Positions 1 to 7,013 of a DNA stretch of 10,100 nucleotides are shown in pieces. A model generated the notes under the pieces. That model was not told the origin of the DNA, searched no databases, and worked only from the letters and a program-made list of their open reading frames with translations. The position numbers were made by a program, and so were the translations under genes. Position 1 is the stretch's first letter, and the number at the start of each line of letters is the position of its first letter. The stretch spans positions 1-10,100 of the forward strand of contig JAKALI010000097.1 of the NCBI GenBank assembly GCA_021813195.1. The letters are read 5' to 3'. The stretch comes from Pseudomonadota bacterium (GTDB taxonomy: Bacteria; Pseudomonadota; Alphaproteobacteria; Rhizobiales; Hyphomicrobiaceae).

Positions 1-348
1 TTCGTTGACGACCTCGAGATAGTGGTTTGCATTGATCGCCCGCACGATACGCACCTGGAGTGGTGGCTGGTCGGGACCACTTCGCAAGCTCGCGGTCTGC
101 CCCTCCAGGTCGATCGCCGAGATCTCGAAGGAGAGCGTGCTTGCAGGCTTGGCAACAAACGTGCCTCCTTCGTAGGCCGTTGCGGTCCCGTTCTCGAATA
201 CGCACGCCAGACGGGCGGCCGGTGGCCTGTCCGGTGTGTCCGCGCGCTCATCCGCCCCCGCGAACGACGCCGAACTCGCCGCCAGAATCGCTGCGAACGC
301 GGCGACGTATCTGGAGCCGCGCGTCCGGCTCTGCGATGTTCGACCCAT
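1..348 (-). CDS. Secreted protein of unknown function, N-terminal part (3' end beyond the window)
   Basis: The minus strand is open from the ATG at 348 to the window edge, giving 116 residues with no stop. The start has a clear Shine-Dalgarno, GGGGAG at 356-361, seven bases upstream. Residues 1-12 are rich in Arg and Ser, residues 13-30 form an Ala-rich hydrophobic signal peptide (cleavage likely near SFA-G at 28-31), and residue 49 is a Cys close to the start of the mature part. The mature sequence (LACVFENGTATAYEGG, then an LSFEIS and a VRIVRAINANHYLEV stretch) looks like beta strands of a small periplasmic domain. I do not recognise a named family. It is divergent from the lipoprotein gene at 482, so 349-481 must hold both promoters. 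The function is unknown, but the reading frame and export signal are convincing. Confidence 0.75.
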   Translation of the reverse strand, partial: MGRTSQSRTRGSRYVAAFAAILAASSASFAGADERADTPDRPPAARLACVFENGTATAYEGGTFVAKPASTLSFEISAIDLEGQTASLRSGPDQPPLQVRIVRAINANHYLEVVNE

Positions 349-481
349 TCCGTTTCTCCCCGGTCATGCCAGCAGTAAACACCACGGACTATTGCGGCGG
401 TCCCGACCCGCAGGCAAGCTGCCGCACACTTGTAAAATGGCCGCCTTGCTTCGGCCCGTCTTTTGGAGTGTTGAGGCGCAC

Positions 482-985
482 ATGGCAAGGCGAACGCTCC
501 GACGTGCTCATTCCCTTGGTTGCATGGTCCGCTTGGCAGCTGTTCTCGCGGCCGCTGGTCTCTCGGGCTGCGCGAGTGGCTTGGAAGGATCATCCGCGGG
601 AAAGACTGAGACGGGACGGCTGGTCGACGGCCGCTACCTGCTGAGTGCGGATGAAATGGCGCTCGACTGCCGCCGTATCCACGGTCGGATGCAGGTGCGG
701 ATCTTGGAATTGCGAGGCGCCGAACACAAAGCGGAGACGAGCGAATTGGCACGCGGCACCCGCACCGTTGCGAGCACCTTGATGGTCACCAATACGGCCG
801 CCAATGCCGAGGCTCGCTTGGCGCGCGACCGCCCGATGCTCGAAGCCTACAACAGACGCCTGGCCGAACTGGGTTGTGCATCTTACGACCTGGAGAAGGA
901 GCTCGCACAGCGACCGTCGGCGCCGTCACCGTCGCCGTCGATCCCGCCGCCAGCCGGGAAAACACCGGCGCAAACCAAAGGCTAA
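482..985 (+). CDS. Putative lipoprotein with C-terminal Ser/Pro-rich tail
   Basis: This 167-residue protein has a twin-Arg-rich N-terminus, a hydrophobic segment (residues 16-29) and a lipobox LSGC at 27-30, so Cys30 is the predicted lipidated residue. It is probably anchored in the inner or outer membrane facing the periplasm. Residues 50-140 look mainly helical (ADEMALDCRRIHGRMQVRI, later MLEAYNRRLAELGC) with Cys63 and Cys132 possibly paired. The last 25 residues are a disordered Ser/Pro/Lys tail encoded partly by CCGTCG-like repeats. The ATG at 482 is preferred because GAGG (473-476) lies five bases upstream and GGAG lies just before that. The frame is open further upstream, and an in-frame ATG at 524 could serve as an internal start while still keeping the lipobox. 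I recognise no family. It converges with the SH3-like gene with a gap of only 22 bases. Confidence 0.75.
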   Translation: MARRTLRRAHSLGCMVRLAAVLAAAGLSGCASGLEGSSAGKTETGRLVDGRYLLSADEMALDCRRIHGRMQVRILELRGAEHKAETSELARGTRTVASTLMVTNTAANAEARLARDRPMLEAYNRRLAELGCASYDLEKELAQRPSAPSPSPSIPPPAGKTPAQTKG

Positions 986-1007
986 CACCAGATGTCGTGC
1001 AGTAATC

Positions 1008-1307
1008 TCACGGACAGGGCATTTTCATGAGATAGGCCTTGTCGGCATAACCCTCGAGTCCGCCAGCGCGCACGGCGCACCAGTAGCCACGCGGCGTGCA
1101 CCAGATCTTGCGCTTCTCCAAAATGTCACCCTTGCGGACCGCGCCGAGGATGGCGGCCGAGCTATAGGGCCTTGCGCGAATATTGAGGCTGTCGGCCGTG
1201 ACCTGAAAGCACCCGAATTTGCCGGCCTGCGCGGGCACGCTCACCGAGATTGCGCCAATAAGAAGCATTGCGAAACCCGTTGCCGCTGCCGGGCCGTGTG
1301 TCATCAT
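1008..1307 (-). CDS. Small secreted SH3-like (SH3b) domain protein
   Basis: The product is 99 residues: a signal peptide (hydrophobic 8-25, cleavage after AQA at 26-28) followed by one bacterial SH3 fold. The family signature is visible as LNIRARPYSSAAILGAVRKGD (residues 41-61, a variant of the usual LNVRSGPS...VLGTLxKGD), then WC and GYWCAVR strands and the closing EGYADKAYL. Such domains bind peptidoglycan peptides or act as small periplasmic adaptors; no enzyme domain is attached here. Four Cys (33, 70, 77, 98) could form two disulfides. The ATG at 1307 is chosen because GGAG (1317-1320) sits nine bases upstream. A TTG at 1322 is possible but overlaps that site, and a second ATG follows directly at 1304. 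Divergent from the methyltransferase gene, convergent with the lipoprotein. Confidence 0.82.
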   Translation of the reverse strand: MMTHGPAAATGFAMLLIGAISVSVPAQAGKFGCFQVTADSLNIRARPYSSAAILGAVRKGDILEKRKIWCTPRGYWCAVRAGGLEGYADKAYLMKMPCP

Positions 1308-1406
1308 CTTATGATACTCCAAGATAGCCGTGCCGTTTGCGACACCATGGCTGCCGCCGCCGTTCGAGGACTGCTGAGAAGTGTTCCATCCGACAAGGGA
1401 GAAAGC

Positions 1407-1892
1407 ATGGCAGCCGAGACCAGGGCCTCAACCGCTCGGCCGGGAGCAATTCCCTGGCCACCGATTCTGCTGCTCGCGGCGGTCATCGCAGCCTACCTGC
1501 TCGACCGCATCGTTCCGCTGGGATGGCCCGGCATCGACGATCTCGCCGCCCGCGTGGTGGGAATTGGCTTCGGCGTGGCCGCGGTGATAATCTTGGTTTG
1601 GGCTGCGCTCACGCTGCGCCGACATCGCACGACGATCTTGCCCCACCGCGGCGCCGACGTCCTCGTCACATCCGGTCCCTACCGCTATCGCCGTCATCCG
1701 ATCTACATCGCGGATGTCCTCTTGCTGCTCGCCGCCGCTGAGGTGACAAAGAACGTCTGGTTCGTCATCCTGGCTGTGGTGTTTGCCATGGTATTGACCA
1801 AGTTACAGATCGAGCCCGAGGAACGCCATCTGGAAGCTCGCTTCGGGGACGCCTGGCGCACCTATGCCGCGCAGACCCGAAGATGGTTGTGA
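1407..1892 (+). CDS. ICMT/PEMT-family integral membrane methyltransferase
   Basis: A 161-residue membrane protein. Hydrophobic segments lie at about 18-36, 47-67, 99-111 and 116-131. The C-terminal half carries the family signature: TSGPYRYRRHPIYIADVL (88-105, with the Arg-His-Pro expected at the SAM site) and EPEERHLEARFG...Y...TRRWL (136-161). Known relatives include isoprenylcysteine carboxyl methyltransferase and phospholipid N-methyltransferases. Bacterial members of this size rarely have an established substrate, so only SAM-dependent methylation of a lipid-like or membrane substrate can be inferred. The start at 1407 has an excellent AAGGGAG (1395-1401) five bases upstream; an in-frame ATG at 1347 lacks one. 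It is the first gene of a probable operon: the next gene starts 22 bases after its stop. Confidence 0.88.
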   Translation: MAAETRASTARPGAIPWPPILLLAAVIAAYLLDRIVPLGWPGIDDLAARVVGIGFGVAAVIILVWAALTLRRHRTTILPHRGADVLVTSGPYRYRRHPIYIADVLLLLAAAEVTKNVWFVILAVVFAMVLTKLQIEPEERHLEARFGDAWRTYAAQTRRWL

Positions 1893-1914
1893 TGCTTGTC
1901 GAAGACCGCCGATC

Positions 1915-2712
1915 ATGCCGATCGACTATGCCGAGAAGGAGCGCGAATTCCTCGCCAGTCTCGAGGCCGACACGGGCCGCGATCTGGCAGGCTGGATGCG
2001 TGCGATTGACGCGAGCAATCTCTCGGAGCGCAATGAAATCATAGATTGGCTGCGCCAACAGGGCTTCCTGTTCGCCAAGGCATCATGGCTTGAGCGCATC
2101 CACCATAATGGCGGGCGGCCGATCTACATTGAGGCTGCCGCCTCCGCCCTCCACGACGGGAACGTGAAACCTGCTCAGAACCGCGTCGCACCCAAACGCG
2201 CCGCGCCATCACCTGATGCGCCATCGCTCGAAGCGCAATCCCAGACGCCAACGCAGCCCAATGTGACGCCCGTTCCAATGGCTCCTGAGCGCAGCGTGAC
2301 CCCGAAGCCCCGATCCGAACCGCGCCCGGCGGACGTCCCCCCGTCGCTTGACCGACACTCCGCCTTGAACGCCATTCTGACCGAAGCCAAGGCTTACCGT
2401 CCACTCGCCAACTACCTTTTACGCGAACTGGAGAAAGCAATTCCAGGGCTCCGCCTCGAGCCAAAGACTAATTTCATCGCCCTGTCCGTGCGCGACGAGT
2501 TCGCCGCGTTGGCGATTAGTGCGCGCGAATTGCGGCTCGGCGTGGCTTTTCGCGGGTCCGCGGCACCCGAGCCCTTTGTTAAGGCTCGCTTTCACCGCAC
2601 CCATCCCGATGTGCCCGCGAGCATGACCCATATGATCGTGTTAACCGATGCGCGCCAAATCACGCCCGCTCTCGTGCGCGCTCTTGCGGATGCGGCGGCC
2701 AGCGCCATCTGA
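1915..2712 (+). CDS. DUF4287 / DUF5655-like two-domain protein
   Basis: The 265-residue soluble protein has no signal peptide. Residues about 5-65 match the DUF4287 pattern: a helix ending ADTGRDLAGWMRAID, then RNEIIDWLRQQGFLFAKASWL, like the usual TGKSLEEW...EIxxWLKxxHGLxxGxA. Residues about 85-147 are a Pro/Ala/Ser-rich linker. Residues about 155-265 resemble DUF5655: YRPLANYLLRELEKAI, FIALSVRDEFAALAI, RLGVAF, and the THMIVLTDARQITPALVRAL end. DUF5655 often follows DUF4287, usually with a much shorter connection, and neither has a known biochemical role. The ATG at 1915 is chosen because the DUF4287 domain begins right after it; its ribosome site is weak, consistent with translation following the upstream gene 22 bases away. 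The frame is open back to 1864, inside the previous gene. Domain calls are by pattern memory. Confidence 0.8.
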   Translation: MPIDYAEKEREFLASLEADTGRDLAGWMRAIDASNLSERNEIIDWLRQQGFLFAKASWLERIHHNGGRPIYIEAAASALHDGNVKPAQNRVAPKRAAPSPDAPSLEAQSQTPTQPNVTPVPMAPERSVTPKPRSEPRPADVPPSLDRHSALNAILTEAKAYRPLANYLLRELEKAIPGLRLEPKTNFIALSVRDEFAALAISARELRLGVAFRGSAAPEPFVKARFHRTHPDVPASMTHMIVLTDARQITPALVRALADAAASAI

Positions 2713-2768
2713 CAACCATCTAATTGCCGGAATTCCAGGCGCTCATGGTGCCATCAGGAGGAGCCGCC

Positions 2769-4064
2769 ATGAAATTTCGCGCCCCCGCGCATGCGCCCGC
2801 GTACGCCGGATGCCTGTTGGCGTTGATGGCGGCTTCTTGTCCCCTGACGTCGGCCCGTGCCGTTGATCGTATCTCCGACCTGCTGGCGGGCAAAGCACCG
2901 GCCGCAACCGAAGAGGCGCTACCAGCCAGGCCCCAAACCGATACCGACCCCCGTGAGGGCGACCCGTCCTTCGAGCAAGCCCGCGCACTCATGAAGGCGG
3001 TGGAAAGCGTGCTGGCCAGCACTGCGGAACAGCGCAGCACGATCAAGAACCTGCCCTCACGCGACGAGTTTCTCGTGCCACCCATCTGGACGGAAACGCG
3101 GGAGGATCGCGAAGAGCGCGTCCATCGGCTGCTCGATAGCGCGCTGAGCATCGTAACGGACGTACCCGTCGTTGAGGTGCAAAAGCGCATCGAGGCCCAT
3201 CGGCGCTTCATCGCCGATCTGGAGGATCAGATTGCCCGGCTGCGCGAAAAGCAGCTGACGGCGCCGAAAGAGGCGACTTTACCGGGTGTCTTGACCGACA
3301 CGGTCGACTCGCTCGCCGCGGACATCACGGAGCGTGAGCGGCGCATCGAGATCAATCGGAGGGAGATTGCCGACGCCAAAGCGGAGATCCGTGTCGGTCT
3401 GTCGAAAATCGGCGTCGACCTGGAACCAGCCCAGCTGGACTTGTTGCTCGATGGGGTCCTCTCTGGTGACCTCGTGCGCCTTGTCGCCACGTTCAATGCC
3501 GCCAAACAGATCGATGGGCAATTGGCGAAACTCCTCGTCGCGGCGGGCGACAACACGGCCGCTGCTCGGCGCTATTTCGCCATGCACGCGGCCCTTTTTG
3601 CGATGCTCGTCCACGCCCAGGACATGGCGATTGCGAAAATCGACACCCAATACATGCCCCGATTGGACGCCATCGTTAAAGATCTCGAGGCCGCGCGCAA
3701 ACGAACCGCAGAACTGCTGCGCGCCAACAATCGTCCCGACCAGAGACGAGCCCTCGAAGCCAACCGCGAAAGCCAAAAGATGGCCGAAGAGACCGCTAAG
3801 GCCTACCGGCGCTACCTCCACTTGCAACGCGAACAGATTGCGGAGGCCCGCAAGCGCGCCACGCATGATCTGCGCATTGCGGACAACACCTTTGAGACGG
3901 TAGAGGCGAGTTTTCAGCTCCAGACCCTGATGCGCGATGGCGCCGCCTCGTTCGAAGCGCTGGGTAAACTGGAAGCCCCGACATTCGAGCAGATCTTCCA
4001 GAACGAAGAGTTGCGGCGCGAATTCGAGGCGCTCACCCGGAAGCTCGACGCACCGACGAGTTGA
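2769..4064 (+). CDS. Periplasmic coiled-coil protein of unknown function
   Basis: A 431-residue protein with a signal peptide (hydrophobic about 10-25, cleavage likely near SARA-V at 28-32), so it should act in the periplasm or be released. The rest is strongly helical and charged, with heptad-like stretches at about 134-164 (VEVQKRIEAHRRFIADLEDQ), 183-213, 290-318 and 327-368. A less charged central block at about 218-285 (LDLLLDGVLSGDLVRLVATF to YFAMHAALFAMLVHAQDMA) looks like a packed helical domain rather than membrane helices. The start is well supported: AGGAGG at 2756-2761, seven bases before the ATG. I do not recognise a family; the architecture recalls periplasmic coiled-coil adaptors. 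It lies 56 bases after the DUF4287/DUF5655 gene and may be its operon partner, although its own strong ribosome site allows separate translation. It converges with mgtE. Confidence 0.85.
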   Translation: MKFRAPAHAPAYAGCLLALMAASCPLTSARAVDRISDLLAGKAPAATEEALPARPQTDTDPREGDPSFEQARALMKAVESVLASTAEQRSTIKNLPSRDEFLVPPIWTETREDREERVHRLLDSALSIVTDVPVVEVQKRIEAHRRFIADLEDQIARLREKQLTAPKEATLPGVLTDTVDSLAADITERERRIEINRREIADAKAEIRVGLSKIGVDLEPAQLDLLLDGVLSGDLVRLVATFNAAKQIDGQLAKLLVAAGDNTAAARRYFAMHAALFAMLVHAQDMAIAKIDTQYMPRLDAIVKDLEAARKRTAELLRANNRPDQRRALEANRESQKMAEETAKAYRRYLHLQREQIAEARKRATHDLRIADNTFETVEASFQLQTLMRDGAASFEALGKLEAPTFEQIFQNEELRREFEALTRKLDAPTS

Positions 4065-4089
4065 AGTGGCGTGCCTCGCTTCTAGCGCT

Positions 4090-5469
4090 TCACAGCAGGA
4101 ATATCGTGGCGAGGCCGAGGAAGGCGAAAAAGCCGACACAATCGGTCATCATTGTCACAAAGACGCCGGATGCAGGTGCGGGATCGAGCTCGAGGCGGTC
4201 GAAAATCAGCGGCACAAGAATGCCCACTAGGGCGGCCACAAACAGGTTGATGACGATCGCAGCTGCAATGACGGCTCCGAGCTTGCCGGACCCAAACCAT
4301 AAAAACACGACGCCGGCCATAATTATCGATAGCACGAGGCCGTTAAGGATCCCCACGAGCGCCTCGCGGGTGATGATGCGCGGTGCATTCACGGAGCTCA
4401 GTTTGCTCGTCGCAAGCGCTCGCACGGTGACGGTCATCGTCTGCGTGCCCGCATTGCCACCCATCGAGGCGACGATCGGCATCAGCACGGCAAGCGCCAC
4501 CATTTGTTCAATGGTGGCGTCGAACTGGGAAATGACAAACGATGCCAGGATCGCCGTACCCAGGTTGACGATGAGCCACGGCACCCGGCTCCGCACCGTC
4601 TCCAATACCGAGTCGGTAAGGCTTTCATCGCCCACGCCCGCGAGTTTCTTCATATCCTCGTCGGCTTCTTCGTCCAGCACCTCAACCACGTCGTCCACGG
4701 TCACAACGCCCACCAGGCGCTGGTTCTCGTCCACCACCGGAACCGAGAAGAGGTCGTAGCGCTTAAACTGACGGGCCACCTCTTCCTGATCCTCGGTCGC
4801 AAGGACGACGTGGCGATCGGTTTCCATCAGGGTCTCGATCGGCACGTGGCGCTTCGTGCGCAATAGTCGCGACAATTCCACGCTTCCGAGCACGCGGAAT
4901 GAGGGATCGACGACAAAAATTTCGGAGAAGCTATCCGGTAGGTCGTCGGTTTCGCGCATGTAATCGATGACCTGGCCGACGGTCCAATAGGGCGCGACCG
5001 CCACGAAATGCGCCTGCATCAGGCGACCGGCGGTCTCTTCTGGGTATTCGAGGTTGCGTTCGAGTGCCGCGCGATCGGAGGTCGACAGCTGGCTTAAGAC
5101 CTCTTCCTTGTCGCTCTCTTCCAGACCCTCAATGATGTAGGCGGCGTCGTCGGTGTCGAGCTCGTTGACCGCCCGAGCGAGATACTCGTTCGGCAAGGCT
5201 TCGGAGAGCTGATCGCGCACGCTCTCGTCGATTTCCGAAAACACCTCGAAGTTGAATTCGGTACCAAACGCCTGAATGAGTTCGATGCGCTGGTCTGGAC
5301 TGAGCAGCTCGATCACGTCGGCGAGGTCAGGCGCCCTCAAATCCTCCACCAGCGCCCGCGCTGCAGCCGGGGCCCCTGCCGCCAAGGCTGCTGCCACTTC
5401 ACGAACCAGCTCTTCCGGCTGGTGCTGCGCGCCGCCGTCGTCGGGGACCTGATTGGCGCCATCGGCCAT
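4090..5469 (-). CDS. mgtE: Magnesium transporter MgtE
   Basis: A 459-residue inner-membrane Mg2+ channel, the usual length for the family. Domain order: a cytoplasmic N domain of helical repeats (about 20-145), the PEETAGRLM hinge (143-151), tandem CBS domains (about 152-270, including FSVPVVDENQRLVGVVTVDD), a plug helix (about 270-293), and five membrane helices from about 297 to 459. The ion-conduction signature is intact as PIVASMGGNAGTQTMTV (331-347), and Asp443 in MMTDCVGFF matches the conserved pore aspartate of the last helix. In characterised MgtE proteins, Mg2+ bound between the N, CBS and plug elements closes the pore, so activity is expected to respond to internal Mg2+. The acidic residues at 263-272 (EVLDEEADED) fit that role. 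The ATG at 5469 has GGAG (5478-5481) eight bases upstream. The frame continues upstream, but without family similarity. No Mg2+ riboswitch was evident. Confidence 0.96.
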   Translation of the reverse strand: MADGANQVPDDGGAQHQPEELVREVAAALAAGAPAAARALVEDLRAPDLADVIELLSPDQRIELIQAFGTEFNFEVFSEIDESVRDQLSEALPNEYLARAVNELDTDDAAYIIEGLEESDKEEVLSQLSTSDRAALERNLEYPEETAGRLMQAHFVAVAPYWTVGQVIDYMRETDDLPDSFSEIFVVDPSFRVLGSVELSRLLRTKRHVPIETLMETDRHVVLATEDQEEVARQFKRYDLFSVPVVDENQRLVGVVTVDDVVEVLDEEADEDMKKLAGVGDESLTDSVLETVRSRVPWLIVNLGTAILASFVISQFDATIEQMVALAVLMPIVASMGGNAGTQTMTVTVRALATSKLSSVNAPRIITREALVGILNGLVLSIIMAGVVFLWFGSGKLGAVIAAAIVINLFVAALVGILVPLIFDRLELDPAPASGVFVTMMTDCVGFFAFLGLATIFLL

Positions 5470-5790
5470 GCCTTGAACTCCACAGTAAGGTGAGCGCTGC
5501 CGCCAATATGCACCCACGAAATCGCTGCGCCGAGCACGCGCCCTTACCACAAGCCTGCGCGCTCCGAAACTTGAACTGGATGAAACACTTTCGAGGCCGC
5601 GAAGCTGACCTGAGCGGGTTGCACAGGTGCTCGCGATACGGGTAAAGTGTGGACCTGATTTCGATCGCGCCGGCAGAGTGGGTGAAGCCGGCGTCTCGCG
5701 GTCCACGAGCGCCGCGCACGGCGAAAGATCAGATCAAGCCCAACTCCCGCGCGCTCGAGTCGCGACGCAAACGTGGACCACGATGGACAG
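5470..5790. other. Gene-free divergent intergenic region between mgtE and the first deacetylase
   Basis: This 321-base stretch must contain the promoters of mgtE (minus) and of the deacetylase gene (plus). I see no convincing coding sequence and no clear sigma-70 pair. It contains an inverted repeat at 5668-5693, three copies of the heptamer GTGGACC (5649-5655, 5773-5779, and inverted at 5700-5706), and a short palindrome at 5772-5782 just before the deacetylase start. Confidence 0.6.
5668..5693. repeat. Inverted repeat CGCCGGC-N12-GCCGGCG
   Basis: Seven-base perfect arms (5668-5674 and 5687-5693) flank a 12-base spacer, and a G-T wobble would extend the stem. Each arm contains the palindrome GCCGGC, so the site could be read as a hairpin in the 5' leader of the deacetylase transcript or as two 6-base operator-like sites 18 bases apart. 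No T-run follows on either strand, so it is not a Rho-independent terminator. GC-rich inverted repeats of this size arise by chance fairly often in such DNA. Confidence 0.4.
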
Positions 5791-6876
5791 ATGACCTCAG
5801 GCCCCCGCATATCTCGCATCGGTTTGCTGCTGGCCGCGCTTTTTGCCGCGGGGGCGCATAGCCCAGCGGCCGCGCAAGTTGCGGGAGCCGCCGCGCCCGT
5901 CGCCCCCAGCGATCTGCCCTGTTCGGCACGCCAGGATGTGCTGGGTGTCTCCCGCGTGATTGAGATTGATACGACGGGCGGACCGCGCTACGGCCGTCCC
6001 GATCCGGAAAGCCTGCTTCAGGCCGGCGAAGTGATCCTCACCTTCGACGACGGCCCCATGAAGCGCTACACTGTGCCGATCCTCGATGCGCTGGATGCCG
6101 AGTGCACCTTGGCGACGTTCTTCATCGTCGGGCGGATGGCGCTCGCGGACCCGACCACGCTGCGCGAGGTTGCTCGGCGCGGGCACACGATCGGCACCCA
6201 CTCCTGGTCCCACAAGCGGCTCGACCTCATCGGCGCGGCGAAGGCCAAGGAAGAAATTGAACTCGGCCAAAGCGCCATCGCGCTGGCTCTCGGCGCTCCG
6301 GTGGCACCATTTTTCCGCTTTCCTTACCTTGGTGAGAGCGCTACCATGCGCGCACACTTGAAGAGCCGCAACGTCGCCAATTTTTCCATCGACGTCGATT
6401 CTCGAGACTTCCTCACCCGCAATCCAGCGGTCGTGCGGCGCAACGTCATGGGGCAACTAGCGAAGACTGGCAAAGGCATCATCCTCTTTCACGACATCCA
6501 ACCCTCCACCGCAGGCGCTCTGACTTCCCTTCTCGATGAGTTGAAAGCGGGTGGCTACAAGGTCGTCCATGTCGTGTCGAAGCAGCCGGCGACTCTGCTG
6601 CCCGAGTACGACGCTATGGCTGAACGCGAGGCGCAGCGGCGCAAGCTGGCCTTGACACAACAGCCGTTGGCCGATCGTAGCGTCGTGTGGCCGGTGACAG
6701 GAGGGGCAGTCGGCGCCGGCGTGGAGGTGCTGCCGTGGGCAGCGACGACCCGCCCCGCATCAACAGCGGCACAATCGACCACACCCCACCACGCTCTTCC
6801 TGCTCAGCCACCCCGCCCCCGCCTGCGTCCACAAATCGACGACGACAGCTGGGCCATCCGACCCCTCGGTCCTTAA
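5791..6876 (+). CDS. Exported NodB-family polysaccharide deacetylase (first of a tandem pair)
   Basis: A 361-residue protein with a signal peptide (hydrophobic 9-22, cleavage near AAA-Q at 26-29) and one NodB homology domain at about 75-265. Motifs: TFDDGP (84-89, catalytic and metal Asp86/Asp87), HSWSH (137-141, metal His pair), RFPY (176-179), a DVDSRD region (201-206) replacing the usual Asp-Trp motif 4, and LFHD (232-235, His234). The family removes N- or O-acetyl groups from peptidoglycan, chitin-like or exopolysaccharide substrates using Zn2+ or Co2+; the substrate cannot be told here. The C-terminal 80 residues are low-complexity, rich in Ala, Pro and Thr, and probably disordered. The ATG at 5791 has only a weak GGA upstream; a GTG at 5773 is an alternative that adds six residues. 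It lies 137 bases before its paralogue and may be co-transcribed with it. Confidence 0.92.
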   Translation: MTSGPRISRIGLLLAALFAAGAHSPAAAQVAGAAAPVAPSDLPCSARQDVLGVSRVIEIDTTGGPRYGRPDPESLLQAGEVILTFDDGPMKRYTVPILDALDAECTLATFFIVGRMALADPTTLREVARRGHTIGTHSWSHKRLDLIGAAKAKEEIELGQSAIALALGAPVAPFFRFPYLGESATMRAHLKSRNVANFSIDVDSRDFLTRNPAVVRRNVMGQLAKTGKGIILFHDIQPSTAGALTSLLDELKAGGYKVVHVVSKQPATLLPEYDAMAEREAQRRKLALTQQPLADRSVVWPVTGGAVGAGVEVLPWAATTRPASTAAQSTTPHHALPAQPPRPRLRPQIDDDSWAIRPLGP

Positions 6877-6892
6877 GACCTGTTGGCCGGCG

Positions 6893-6909
6893 GTCACATT
6901 CTCTGTGAC
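6893..6909. repeat. Perfect inverted repeat GTCACA-N5-TGTGAC between the deacetylase genes
   Basis: Six-base arms (6893-6898 and 6904-6909) flank a five-base spacer, starting 16 bases after the first deacetylase stop. As RNA it would form a short hairpin, but no T-run follows, so terminator function is doubtful. As DNA it could be a dimeric regulator site. The arms are in the opposite order to a CRP/FNR-type TGTGA-N6-TCACA site. Confidence 0.35.
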
Positions 6910-7013
6910 GCAAGCACGACAGCGGCAACGCCGATCGACTTTAAAGGGTTGTCGCAGGCGCGCAAATCCTCGATTGTTTGCTGACCAGGGCCTGGATCGG
7001 CGGGAGAACCGAG

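Noticed and set aside
3279..4139. Minus-strand open frame of 286 residues
   Set aside because: It lies opposite the coiled-coil gene, which has the signal peptide and ribosome site; the antisense frame has neither.
4061..4759. Long plus-strand open frame of 232 residues
   Set aside because: It lies antisense to the MgtE membrane domain; its Ser/Thr/Ala-rich, low-complexity composition is a mirror of that gene.
5470..5650. A Mg2+-sensing riboswitch upstream of mgtE
   Set aside because: No M-box-like conserved core or leader terminator was seen, and the element is known mainly from other bacterial groups.
5470..5706. N-terminal extension of MgtE by 79 residues
   Set aside because: The extension is Arg/Ser-rich without family similarity, and the ATG at 5469 has a good ribosome site and gives the usual protein length.
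6893..6909. CRP/FNR-type binding site
   Set aside because: The half-sites are in reverse order (TCACA before TGTGA) and the spacing is five, not six.
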